Part shown: positions 34,893 through 43,004 of the stretch, piece by piece
How positions within the stretch are numbered: position 1 is the stretch's first letter
How the letters are laid out: the number at the start of each line of letters is the position of its first letter
Source: Anaerolinea sp.
GTDB lineage: Bacteria > Chloroflexota > Anaerolineae > Anaerolineales > Anaerolineaceae
Length of the DNA stretch: 64,000 nt
Direction of reading: 5' to 3'
Assembly (NCBI GenBank): GCA_029975965.1
Contig: JARKOV010000114.1
Location: forward strand, 1 to 64,000
The notes under the pieces: model-generated
Database searches by the model: none
Told to the model about the DNA's origin: nothing
What the model saw: the letters and a program-made list of their open reading frames with translations, nothing else
Translations under genes and position numbers: made by a program

Positions 34893-35966
34893 TCAGCTCC
34901 GCCGGCGCAGGAACAACGCCGCGATGCCTGCCAGCAGCGCCAGCCCGATCAGCGCCGCCTGGGCGACGCGCGTGGGGCTCCAGAAGGCGCGGGCTGCGCC
35001 GAATGTCTCAGCCTGTCCGGCTTCACGGCCGGATGGCGCCGAAGTGATGGGAGCCTGCCCGATGATTTTGCCGGCCTGTTCTTCCGCCGGAAGACCGAGC
35101 ACCGGATTCACCGCATCGGAGGGGGAGGCTGCCACGCGCTCGGGTTCTTCAGCGGGTTGCTCAGGGAGCGCTTCGGCGGCCTGCGGGGGCAGGCTGTAGG
35201 GAGGCGTGTAATTGCCCGTGCCGGGGTTGGTGTTGGGGGCGGTTTGCCCGTCATAGGTGACGATGCCGCCGCCCTGCGGTTGGTAGTATTCCGCGCCGCC
35301 GCCAAGCCCGGTGCCGTCACCGCCGCCCATGGGCGAACCGATGGTATCTTCGCTGTAGGTGACGATGCCCCCCGACGTGTCGACGTTGCCGTCGCCGCCA
35401 CCACCTCCTTTACCGTACGCCAGGCCGCTGTCGAGACCCATCGCGCTGTTGCTGCTGCCCCAGTTGATCACCGGGGGCGACGTGGCCTCTGAGGCGGCGG
35501 CTGCGGCCATCGCCGTGGGCTGGGGAGCCATTTGGGCGGAGGGCGCTTCGGCTGGCGCGCTTTCTTCCATCGCTTTCAACGCCTGGTCGGCGGTGGTGAC
35601 CTCGGGTGCCGGCGCCATGGCAACCTGCGTGGCCAGGCGCGCGCCAGGCAACAGTTGCAGGACGAGCGCCGCGATCACCGACAGGGTGGCGACCGCCGCG
35701 GAAAAGCGGACGGTTAAAAACTGCGGGAACCAGGATTTGCGCGCGTATTGCCGCGCGACTTCCGGCGAAAGGGTGAAGTTGCGGGGGGCGCGATACCTGG
35801 GCGCGCTGCGCAGCAAGGTGCGCGTGGCCGATAATTCATCCAGCGCCAGCCGCCATTCTGGGTTCGCTTTCAACTGCGCTTCCAGTTTTTGGGTCTCGGC
35901 TGGGGAGAGCTGTCCATCCAGGTAAGCGGAAAATTTCTCGTAATCTCTAAACGATAAGTGGTTCAT
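34893..35966 (-). CDS. Anti-sigma factor with Gly-rich external region
   Basis: The 357-residue protein overlaps the ECF sigma gene by 4 bp and begins MNHLSFRDYEKFSAYLDGQL, the pattern of anti-sigma N-termini; the usual zinc HxxxCxxC is not seen. There are two hydrophobic helices, near residues 90-110 (ATLSVIAALVLQLLPG) and at the C-terminus (ALIGLALLAGIAALFL) before RRRS. Between them is a long Gly/Pro-rich stretch containing the repeated GGIVTYS and GGIVTYDG. If both helices cross the membrane, this stretch would be outside and could sense a signal. Confidence 0.8.
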   Translation of the reverse strand: MNHLSFRDYEKFSAYLDGQLSPAETQKLEAQLKANPEWRLALDELSATRTLLRSAPRYRAPRNFTLSPEVARQYARKSWFPQFLTVRFSAAVATLSVIAALVLQLLPGARLATQVAMAPAPEVTTADQALKAMEESAPAEAPSAQMAPQPTAMAAAAASEATSPPVINWGSSNSAMGLDSGLAYGKGGGGGDGNVDTSGGIVTYSEDTIGSPMGGGDGTGLGGGAEYYQPQGGGIVTYDGQTAPNTNPGTGNYTPPYSLPPQAAEALPEQPAEEPERVAASPSDAVNPVLGLPAEEQAGKIIGQAPITSAPSGREAGQAETFGAARAFWSPTRVAQAALIGLALLAGIAALFLRRRS

Positions 35967-36571
35967 GCGTCCCTCTCACTTTCAAGACGGAAAGCAGGGG
36001 GCAAAAGTTCCCAGAATCGGTGGAGGCAGTCGCGCAGCTTCAGGCGCGCCCGCGCCAGGCGGCTTTTGACCGTTCCCAGCGGGCGATTCAACGAGGCAGA
36101 TACTTCCAGGTAGTCCATGCCCTGGATATCAACCATGATCACCACAGCGCGAAATTCGCCGTCCAGCCCTTTCAGGCAATCTTGCAGGGCGCGGTTCAGC
36201 TCCTCCTTTTCGAGCGCCTCTTCCGGAGAGGGGCCGTCGTCGGCCATCCAGCCCGGCGATTCGATCTCCTCGTCGTCTTCGTCAACCGGCACCAGGGGCA
36301 CGGTCGGGCGGCGCTGCTGGCGGCGCAACTCGTCGTAGCAGGCATTGGTGACCATGCGCATCACCCAGGCGCGGAATGATCCGCCGCGAAAGCTATCCAT
36401 GGCGCGGTAAGCGGAGAGGAAGGCGGTTTGGGTGACATCTTCAGCCAGGTCCGAATCGCCCAGCATGCGCATGGCCAGGTTGAAGGCCATATCCTGATAG
36501 GCCAGCACGAGGCGGTTGAAGGCATCCAGGTCGCCCTGGCGAGCCCCTTGAACCAGCGCCGCTTCATCCAT
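35963..36571 (-). CDS. ECF-type RNA polymerase sigma factor
   Basis: The 202-residue protein has sigma region 2 (AFNRLVLAYQDMAFNLAMRM, DSDLAEDVTQTAFLSAYRAM) and region 4 (YLEVSASLNRPLGTVKSRLARARLKLRDCL) with a short acidic linker (VDEDDEEIES). It directs transcription of a stress-type regulon and is probably held by the coupled anti-sigma protein. Its start overlaps the DUF3054 gene by 8 bp. Confidence 0.93.
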   Translation of the reverse strand: MDEAALVQGARQGDLDAFNRLVLAYQDMAFNLAMRMLGDSDLAEDVTQTAFLSAYRAMDSFRGGSFRAWVMRMVTNACYDELRRQQRRPTVPLVPVDEDDEEIESPGWMADDGPSPEEALEKEELNRALQDCLKGLDGEFRAVVIMVDIQGMDYLEVSASLNRPLGTVKSRLARARLKLRDCLHRFWELLPPAFRLESERDA

Positions 36572-36956
36572 GTGTGGCTCCCCTCTGCGCCAGCCAGCCC
36601 CAAATGAGCCGCCACAACCCCATGCCGAAGGCCGTGGTCAGGGCGAGCACCAGGATGAAGATGGGTGGGATGGCGGCGTTGAGCCAAAGCCCGCGCAGCC
36701 AGGCCACCAGCGGGGCGGAGAAAAAGCCGGCGAGCGCGGCCCGCCAGGCATCCAGGGGGTGGGAGGCAGTTTCGGCGCGGTAAACGCCGAGCCAAGGGGC
36801 AAGCGCCGCCCAACCTGCCAGGGAGGGGAGAAGTGTTGCCCAGAGCCGTGTGTTGAACTCGTGGTTGTGAAAATAAAAACCAGCCACGCTTAACGTGAGG
36901 ATCGCGACGAAATCACCTCCCAGCAGAGCGGCTGGAATGCGGCGAGTTGCGGGCAT
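36564..36956 (-). CDS. DUF3054 family membrane protein
   Basis: The 130-residue protein has four hydrophobic segments and the DUF3054 look: RRIPAALLGGDFVAILTLSVAG at the start, WAALAPWLGVY in the middle, LRGLWLNAAIPPIFILVLAL near the end. The function is unknown. It overlaps the ECF sigma gene start and heads the DUF3054-sigma-anti-sigma-NUDIX leftward run. Confidence 0.85.
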   Translation of the reverse strand: MPATRRIPAALLGGDFVAILTLSVAGFYFHNHEFNTRLWATLLPSLAGWAALAPWLGVYRAETASHPLDAWRAALAGFFSAPLVAWLRGLWLNAAIPPIFILVLALTTAFGMGLWRLIWGWLAQRGATHG

Positions 36957-37022
36957 GAGGATATTGTACCAAATTTATCTTCGGTTGGCGGCGGAGACCG
37001 CAAGACCCCGGTGATCGATCGA

Positions 37023-38462
37023 TCAGCTTTCGGATGCCGAGACCGCCCTCTTGCGGCGGTCGAACTGCCAGGCGAACACGGCCAGGGAGAGCGCGGCAAG
37101 GATGAAAAACACCGCGGTGAGGTAGGTGTTGGTGATTCCGGCGATCAAGGCTAGCGGCTCGGCGCTGGTGACCGCATGCCCGGTCTGTAACCCGCTGAAC
37201 GCCAGCACCTGGGCGGTGAAGATCGAACCCATCAGCGGCAGACCGGTGGTGTTGCCCAGGGTGCGCGACAGGCTGACCAACCCAGACACCACCCCCAACC
37301 GTTCGCGCGGCGCAGCGCCCATGATCGCGCTGTTGTTGGGCGACTGGAAAATCCCAAACCCGAGGCCAAGCGGGATCAGGCGCAGGACGATACCGAGTGG
37401 ACCGATCCCCTGGTGGAGGGTAGCCATGCCCAGGCAGGCGAAGATCATAATGACCAGCCCAACCAGGCTGATCACGCGTGAGCCAAAGCGGTCGGAAAGC
37501 GACCCGGCCAGCGGGGCGACCAGCCCCATGGCAATCGGGTTGGCCATCATCAACAGGCCGACCATCTGGGTGGAATAGCCCAGCACGTTCTGCAGGAAGA
37601 AGGGCAAAATGAACCCGCCGGCCAGGACGATGAACACCAGGAAGCCCATCAACAGGTTGGCGCTGATCAATGGGTTGCGAAACATGCTCAGGTCAACCAT
37701 GGGCTGGCTGGCGCGCCGCTCGACCACCAGGAAGGTGACCAGCCCGGCGATCGCCACGCCGAGCAAAAGCAGCACCGGGAGCGTGCGAAAGCCTTCGTTT
37801 TGGCCCATCGTCATGCCCAGGGCGTAGGCGCCCATGGTCGAAAACAGGATCAACGCGCCGACGGCATCGAAGCGCTGTCCCTTGCGAACGGCTTTGCTGG
37901 CGGGGACGAAGCGGCGGATGATGAACCAGGTGAGAATGCCGATGGGGATGTTAACCCAGAAGATCGAGGCCCAACCGAACAGGCCGATCAGCAAGCCCCC
38001 TAACGGCGGACCGACAGCGATGCCCACCGATACGGTGCTGCCCATCACGCCCAGCGCGCGCCCGCGCTCGTTGGAGGGGAATATCTCGGTGACGATGGCG
38101 CTGCCAAGGGCTTGCATAAAAGTGGCGCCCAGCCCCTGGAGCGCGCGCGCGGCAATCAGCCACCCGACCGTGGGGGAAAGCCCGCACAACAACGAGCCGA
38201 GGGTGAAAACCGTCAGCCCGCCCATGTAGAGCTTTTTTTTATCGAACATGTCGCCCAGGCGCGCCGCGCCGAGCATTAACGAGGTCAGCACCAGGGTGTA
38301 ACTGAGGATGACCCATTCGATGGTCGCCAGGCTGGTTTGGAACGAGTCGACCAGGGTTGGCAGCGAGATGTTGACGATGCTGGCATCGAGGGTGGCCATG
38401 AATACCCCCATGCCAATTCCGGCGATGGCCACCCATTTATTTTGCGGTTGTGCTTCAGCCAT
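37023..38462 (-). CDS. MFS efflux transporter, DHA2 (14-TM) family
   Basis: The 479-residue protein is an EmrB/QacA-like drug-proton antiporter with about 14 transmembrane helices. Visible family motifs are FMATLDASIVNISLPTL in helix 1, GAARLGDMFDKKKLYMGGL for motif A, and GPPLGGLLIGLFGWASIFWVN for motif C. The ATG at 38462 is chosen because MAEAQPQNKWVAIAGIG is a natural start; the frame runs further upstream without support. The substrate is unknown. Confidence 0.9.
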   Translation of the reverse strand: MAEAQPQNKWVAIAGIGMGVFMATLDASIVNISLPTLVDSFQTSLATIEWVILSYTLVLTSLMLGAARLGDMFDKKKLYMGGLTVFTLGSLLCGLSPTVGWLIAARALQGLGATFMQALGSAIVTEIFPSNERGRALGVMGSTVSVGIAVGPPLGGLLIGLFGWASIFWVNIPIGILTWFIIRRFVPASKAVRKGQRFDAVGALILFSTMGAYALGMTMGQNEGFRTLPVLLLLGVAIAGLVTFLVVERRASQPMVDLSMFRNPLISANLLMGFLVFIVLAGGFILPFFLQNVLGYSTQMVGLLMMANPIAMGLVAPLAGSLSDRFGSRVISLVGLVIMIFACLGMATLHQGIGPLGIVLRLIPLGLGFGIFQSPNNSAIMGAAPRERLGVVSGLVSLSRTLGNTTGLPLMGSIFTAQVLAFSGLQTGHAVTSAEPLALIAGITNTYLTAVFFILAALSLAVFAWQFDRRKRAVSASES

Positions 38463-38666
38463 GCGGATGATTTTACCACCCTTGGGTGACCCTCTCCAAC
38501 CGGGGAAGGTGATATTCTGAGCCGGTCCATGCCGGGCCGGCCCATCGCCGTTGTGCCGGTTTGCAGTGGGATGCAAGCCTGCCCTGAATCCTCTACTTGT
38601 TATACAATACGGTTAACAATCGCAATGTCATAATCGACCATCGCCCACTCTTTTCTCTCTTCGCTC

Positions 38667-38728
38667 TTCACTCATCACTCATCACTCATCACTCATCATT
38701 CATCATTCATCATTCATCACTCATCACT
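38667..38728. repeat. TCATCAC-type heptad tandem repeat before the alcohol dehydrogenase gene
   Basis: About nine units such as ATCACTC and ATCATTC repeat with 7-bp period and end 15 bp before the start codon. It is the third site of this array type in the window. Confidence 0.85.
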
Positions 38729-38743
38729 GATAGACTCTCCTCC

Positions 38744-39751
38744 ATGAACTGCATTCGCATTCTTGAACCCAATCGTGTTGAACTGGCCCAGATCCCCACG
38801 CCGCAGCCGCGCGAGGATGAAGTGCTCATCCGTGTCGCCGCATCGGGCATCTGCGGCACCGACATCCACATCCTGCGTGGAGAATACATGGGCGGCTACC
38901 CGGTGATCCCCGGCCACGAGTTCAGCGGCACGGTGGTCGAAGCCGGCCGGGCGGTGACCCGCTTTCGCCCCGGTGACCGGGTGGCCGTAGAGCCGAACAT
39001 TCCCTGCGATAACTGCTTTGAATGCCTGCACAACCGCCAGAATTTTTGCCTCAACTGGCAGGCGGTGGGCGTCACGCTGCCGGGCGGGATGGCCGAGTTT
39101 GTGGCCGTGCCGGAAAAGCAGGTTTTCCTCACCGGCGAGTTGCCCTTTGAGCAGGCAGCTTTCGTCGAGCCGCTTTCGTGCGTGCTGCATGGGCTGGAAA
39201 AGCTGGCCTTGAAGCCCGGCGAGACGCTGGCGCTGCTCGGCGCGGGTCCCATTGGCATCCAGTTGCTGCGGGCGGCGCGCCTGCAAGGGCTAACCGCGAT
39301 CAGCGTGGCCGAGCGCAACCCGGCTCGCTTGGCTTTCGCCAGGCAGTCCGGCGCGGACCAGGCTTTTTCCAGCCTCGACGAGCTGCGCCCGGACGGGTAC
39401 GATGCGGTGATCGACGCCACCGGCGCGCCGGCAGTCATGCGCCGCAGTATCGACCTGGCTCGCCCCGGAGGGCGAGTCTTGTGGTTCGGCGTGCCGCCGG
39501 CAGGCCAGGAGATGACCTTCGAGCCGTTCAAGGTTTTCCGCAAAGGGCTGGCAATCTATGGGTCGTTCACCTCGCTGCGCAATTCTTACCAGGCGGTCGA
39601 CTTGCTGCGCAGCGGGCGGCTTCAGGTGGGCGACATCGTCTCGCACCGCCTGCCGCTGGACGAGTTCCTGCGCGGCTGCCAGTTGATCGAACAGGGCGCG
39701 GACGATGTGCGCAAGGTGATTATCCTGCCGAACGGACCTGGGGAGGTGTGA
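38744..39751 (+). CDS. Zinc-dependent alcohol dehydrogenase family protein (MDR)
   Basis: This 335-residue medium-chain dehydrogenase has the catalytic zinc motif GICGTDIHIL, GHEFSGTVVE and the structural-zinc set PCDNCFECLHNRQNFC. The NAD-binding fold has LALLGAGPIGIQLLRAARL. It resembles sorbitol/threonine/L-iditol dehydrogenases; the substrate cannot be named. The start is the ATG at 38744; TAGACT lies 7 nt upstream and no ribosome site is visible, so it may be leaderless. A longer open frame includes only the heptad repeats. Confidence 0.88.
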   Translation: MNCIRILEPNRVELAQIPTPQPREDEVLIRVAASGICGTDIHILRGEYMGGYPVIPGHEFSGTVVEAGRAVTRFRPGDRVAVEPNIPCDNCFECLHNRQNFCLNWQAVGVTLPGGMAEFVAVPEKQVFLTGELPFEQAAFVEPLSCVLHGLEKLALKPGETLALLGAGPIGIQLLRAARLQGLTAISVAERNPARLAFARQSGADQAFSSLDELRPDGYDAVIDATGAPAVMRRSIDLARPGGRVLWFGVPPAGQEMTFEPFKVFRKGLAIYGSFTSLRNSYQAVDLLRSGRLQVGDIVSHRLPLDEFLRGCQLIEQGADDVRKVIILPNGPGEV

Positions 39752-39773
39752 GGTTTCAAGCAGCCAGGGTTGT

Positions 39774-39861
39774 TTCGTTTGATCGATTGTGTTTCAATTT
39801 TTCGATAAAAGGTGGGGAAAGCCCACATTTACAGAAAATAAATTACACATTCGTTTGATCG
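39774..39861. mobile_element. Miniature inverted-repeat element, family B copy 2 (about 65 bp)
   Basis: Similar in sequence to the reverse complement of the element at 20905-20975: GATTGTGTTTC at one end, then a GGTGGGG/CCCACATTT hairpin, then a degenerate end (ACACAT). The 12-bp sequence TTCGTTTGATCG is directly repeated on both sides (39774-39785 and 39850-39861), as expected for a target-site duplication. It lies between the dehydrogenase and esterase genes. Confidence 0.6.
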
Positions 39862-39878
39862 TGAGGCTGGGAGGGGAC

Positions 39879-40637
39879 ATGGCGGTTGAATCCATTTTGC
39901 ACAACCCGCACCTGAATGGTGAGCCGTTCTACTGGCCGGCCGGGCCGGTCGGAATCCTCTTGCTGCATGGGTTCACCGCCACACCGGTGGAGGTGCGCTC
40001 TGCCGCGGAGCGCCTGTGCGCGTTGGGCTACACCACCGCCGGGCCTTTGCTGCCGGGGCACGCCACCCATCCTGCCGATTTGAACAAAACCCGCTGGCAG
40101 GCGTGGGTCGATGCTGGCGAAGCGAGCTATCAGCAGTTGAAAGCGCAATGCGAGCGGGTGGTGTTGGCCGGCGAGTCGATGGGCGCGGTGACCGCGCTTT
40201 ACCTGGCCACGCTGCATCCGGAAGCCGGGGCGGTTCTGGCCTTTGCTCCCGCGGTTCGCTTGCGCGTCTCCGCGGCCCAGCGTCTCCAGCTTCGGCTTCT
40301 CTCGCCTTTCGTTGAAGGCGTCCCAAAAGGTGGGTTGGACGCTTCGGACAACTGGCAGGGATACAAGGTCAACCCGCTCAAAGGGGTGTTGCAACTGCTG
40401 GCGATGCAGCGCGCCTTGTTTGCAAGGCTGCACCTGATCCGCCAGCCGCTTTTCGTGGCGCAAGGGCGTTTTGACACGACCATCGACCCGCACGCGGGCG
40501 AGCTGGTGATGGCCGGCGTGTCCTCAACCGTCAAGGAGCTGCACTGGTATGAGCACTCCAGCCACGTGATCTTGATTGACCGGCAACTGGACGAAGTCAT
40601 CCGCGACGTGGATGGGTTCCTGACCCGGGTGCTGTGA
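39879..40637 (+). CDS. Alpha/beta hydrolase, carboxylesterase (Est30-like)
   Basis: The 252-residue protein is an alpha/beta hydrolase of the monoglyceride lipase/Est30 type: LLLHGFTATPVEVR gives the oxyanion region, LAGESMGA has the nucleophile serine, RFDTTIDPHAG the acid and EHSSHVI the histidine. It would hydrolyse short-chain esters or lysophospholipids. GGGAGG lies 6 nt before the ATG at 39879. It ends before a palindromic element. Confidence 0.88.
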   Translation: MAVESILHNPHLNGEPFYWPAGPVGILLLHGFTATPVEVRSAAERLCALGYTTAGPLLPGHATHPADLNKTRWQAWVDAGEASYQQLKAQCERVVLAGESMGAVTALYLATLHPEAGAVLAFAPAVRLRVSAAQRLQLRLLSPFVEGVPKGGLDASDNWQGYKVNPLKGVLQLLAMQRALFARLHLIRQPLFVAQGRFDTTIDPHAGELVMAGVSSTVKELHWYEHSSHVILIDRQLDEVIRDVDGFLTRVL

Positions 40638-40753
40638 GACCGGGGGAGGCGGATGGGTCGGACGGGTGATGTTCCGAATGGCGCGCGCGGCCTGGGCCGG
40701 GCGGCTGGCCGGATGGGTATTCGCCAGGATGTGCTTTCTTGGGTGTGCTTCTC

Positions 40754-41017
40754 CTTTTCAGTAAAACATGACTCGCCCCGAATTTAATCTTTCATAAGCG
40801 CGTTGAATCGAATAATCCCCACCCCCTGTAATCCCCCGCCCCAAGGCGGGGGAAACCTGGTGAAAAACAGGCAACTGGGGTGCGTTCGCGCCCCAGTTGC
40901 CTGTTTTTCACGATCTTCTCCCCTTCACCGTTTCGGGGAAGGGGACGGGGGATGGGGTTCTTCGATATGAAATACCCCGAATATTAAATTCGGGATGATT
41001 CATGTTTCACTGAAAAA
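40754..41017. mobile_element. Palindromic element family A, copy 2 (inverted)
   Basis: This copy runs opposite to that at 11730-11978 and shares end sequence and internal hairpins. The ends, starting about 40754 and ending about 41017, read TTTTCAGT then AAACATG, matched in reverse at the other end. The central hairpin has a perfect 20-bp stem (40861-40880 with 40891-40910). It lies between convergent genes (stops at 40637 and 41090), which makes up most of this 452-bp gap; nothing else is seen except a GC-rich 116-bp lead-in. Confidence 0.85.
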
Positions 41018-41089
41018 TATTCACACAACCGCTCCCTGTTGCCGGGATCGGCGCTTGCGCGAGACAGAGCGCAAGGTCGCTATGTTGCC

Positions 41090-42247
41090 TTACACTTTGT
41101 ATTTGCGCAGCAGGTCGTCCAACCCTTCGCGCAGCAGGTAAGCCTCGGTCTTGCCGGTTTTTTGCGCCAGACCGGCCAGTTTTTCGAGCTGTGTCTGGGT
41201 GTAATAGCTGGTCTTGGTGATCATTTGCGAGCTGGTCGGCAGGCAGACCCGGTTGCGTCCGAGGCGCTTGGCGCGAAACAGCGCCTCGTCGGAGCGCCGG
41301 AACAGGCTTTCCCAGTTGTTGCCATCGGATGGGTACTCCGCCACGCCGGCGGAGACCTGGATGTTAATCCGGCTCTTTTTCTCGCCGATTTGCACTTCCA
41401 CCGGTGAGCTCTCGATTGCCCGGCGCACCTCTTCGGCCAGCACGAAAGCCGTTTCGGCGCGGCTGTCGGGCAAGATGACGACGAACTCGTCCCCGGCATA
41501 CCGCCCGACATAGCCGACCTCCTTGAGGTTATTCGTCAGCACCAGCGCCACCCGGCGCAGCACCTCGTCGCCGGCGTAGTGACCAAACTGCTTGTTGATC
41601 GCGTCGAACTCGTCGATGTCGAGGTTGATGATCGCGATGCTGGTGTGCTCGTTGCCGGCTGCCTCGCGCACCTGCTCGAAGCGCGCCACCAGCCCGGCTC
41701 GTTTGAGCAGGTTGGTCAGGGGATCGCGCTCTTCGATCTCGGAGTACAGCACGATGGCGTTTCCACCGGGTTGCTTGGCCCTGAGCAGCGCGTCGTACGC
41801 CTGGCGCACCAGCTCATCGACGGTGATCGACGCGCTTCCGGCGGCGAAAAAAGAGACCCCAATCGTCACGCCCACCGGCAGCTGAAGCGGGGTCCCCTGG
41901 TGGTCGATTTCGAGGGGGCGGCCTTCGACGCCGCTGCGCACCGCTTCGGCCAGTTCCAGCGCTTGATCGAGCGGCTGACCGCTGAGCACGAGGAGGAATT
42001 CGTCGCCGCCGATGCGCCCGGCAACTCCGCGGTCGCGGGCGACTTCCGCCAGCACGCCCGCCACGAGGCGAATGAAGGCGTCGCCGGCCAGGTGCCCATA
42101 GGTGTTGTTGATGCGCAGCAACTGGTTGCAGTCGATGTACAGCGTGGTGATGGGTTGGTTCTTCTGGCTGGCCAGGGCGAGCTCGCTCTGCAGCCGGTCG
42201 AGCACCTCGGCTCGGGACAGCAGTCCGGTCAATTCGTCGGGGGACAT
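41090..42247 (-). CDS. Double-GGDEF diguanylate cyclase with C-terminal ribbon-helix-helix domain
   Basis: The 385-residue soluble protein has two GGDEF domains in tandem: residues 1-165 with GGDEF at 80-84, and about 175-335 with AGDEF at 251-255 and the better conserved NLDIDEFDAINKQFGHYAGD ahead of it. The C-terminus (344-385, TSYYTQTQLEKLAGLAQKTG then KTEAYLLREGLDDLLRKY) is a ribbon-helix-helix DNA-binding domain of the CopG/Arc type. So a c-di-GMP enzyme or sensor is joined to a DNA-binding dimer. CAAGGAG lies 7 nt before the ATG. The intergenic region just upstream holds three copies of TATATGTA, which may be its operator. Confidence 0.82.
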   Translation of the reverse strand: MSPDELTGLLSRAEVLDRLQSELALASQKNQPITTLYIDCNQLLRINNTYGHLAGDAFIRLVAGVLAEVARDRGVAGRIGGDEFLLVLSGQPLDQALELAEAVRSGVEGRPLEIDHQGTPLQLPVGVTIGVSFFAAGSASITVDELVRQAYDALLRAKQPGGNAIVLYSEIEERDPLTNLLKRAGLVARFEQVREAAGNEHTSIAIINLDIDEFDAINKQFGHYAGDEVLRRVALVLTNNLKEVGYVGRYAGDEFVVILPDSRAETAFVLAEEVRRAIESSPVEVQIGEKKSRINIQVSAGVAEYPSDGNNWESLFRRSDEALFRAKRLGRNRVCLPTSSQMITKTSYYTQTQLEKLAGLAQKTGKTEAYLLREGLDDLLRKYKV

Positions 42248-42265
42248 GTTCGGCTCCTTGTAACA

Positions 42266-42299
42266 TACATATATCAGTATATGTATAAGTATATATGTA
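42266..42299. promoter_or_regulatory. TATATGTA repeat array, likely RHH operator
   Basis: The octamer occurs three times: inverted as TACATATA at 42266-42273, and direct at 42278-42285 and 42292-42299, that is, with 12- and 14-bp steps. It lies between the divergent GGDEF-RHH and uridine kinase genes, 19 bp upstream of the RHH gene start, and would suit cooperative binding by ribbon-helix-helix dimers. Confidence 0.6.
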
Positions 42300-42359
42300 T
42301 ATTTATGAATGTCAATGGGGGCGAGTTATCAGTTATGCAAACTGGGCTATAATCATGCC

Positions 42360-43004
42360 ATGCCACCTCACCCTGTCCCCCTGGTCATCGGAATTGCCGG
42401 AGGAACCGGTTCGGGCAAGACCACCGTGGTTGCGAACATTCTCGCCCGCGTGGGGCGCGACCGGATCGCCTGCCTGCCGCACGACTCCTACTACCGCGAC
42501 CTGACCCACCTGCCGCTGGACGAGCGCATGAAGGTCAACTTCGACCACCCCGATTCCCTCGAAACGGATTTCCTCGTCGAACACATCCAGTGCCTCAAGC
42601 GCTGGGAGCCGGTCGACGTGCCGGTGTACGATTTTGCCAACCACAACCGCACCAACCGCTCGGTGCGCGTCGAGCCGCGCCGGATCATTCTGGTGGATGG
42701 CATTCTCATCTTCTACGAGCCCGCCCTGCGCAAGATGTTCGATGTCAAGATCTTCGTCGACACCGACGCCGATATCCGCTTTATTCGCCGGCTGCAGCGT
42801 GACCTGTACGAGCGCGGACGCACCACCGAGTCGGTCATCCGCCAGTACCTGGAGACGGTGCGCCCCATGCACCTGGAGTTTGTCGAGCCGACCAAGCGCT
42901 ACGCCGACGTGATCATCCCGGAAGGCGGGCTCAACGCCGTCGCCATGGACATGGTCGTGGCGCGCATCGAGGCGTTGTTGGGCGAGGAGCGCCCGCCGGA
43001 ATGA
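42360..43004 (+). CDS. udk: Uridine kinase
   Basis: The 214-residue enzyme phosphorylates uridine and cytidine with ATP in pyrimidine salvage. It has the P-loop GIAGGTGSGKTT, the segment HDSYYRDLTHLPLDER, FDHPDSLETDF, the YDFANHNR site and RRLQRDLYERGR. TATAAT (42348-42353) lies 6 nt before the ATG and no ribosome site is between them, so the transcript is likely leaderless. The stop overlaps the next start by 4 bp (ATGA). Confidence 0.94.
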   Translation: MPPHPVPLVIGIAGGTGSGKTTVVANILARVGRDRIACLPHDSYYRDLTHLPLDERMKVNFDHPDSLETDFLVEHIQCLKRWEPVDVPVYDFANHNRTNRSVRVEPRRIILVDGILIFYEPALRKMFDVKIFVDTDADIRFIRRLQRDLYERGRTTESVIRQYLETVRPMHLEFVEPTKRYADVIIPEGGLNAVAMDMVVARIEALLGEERPPE

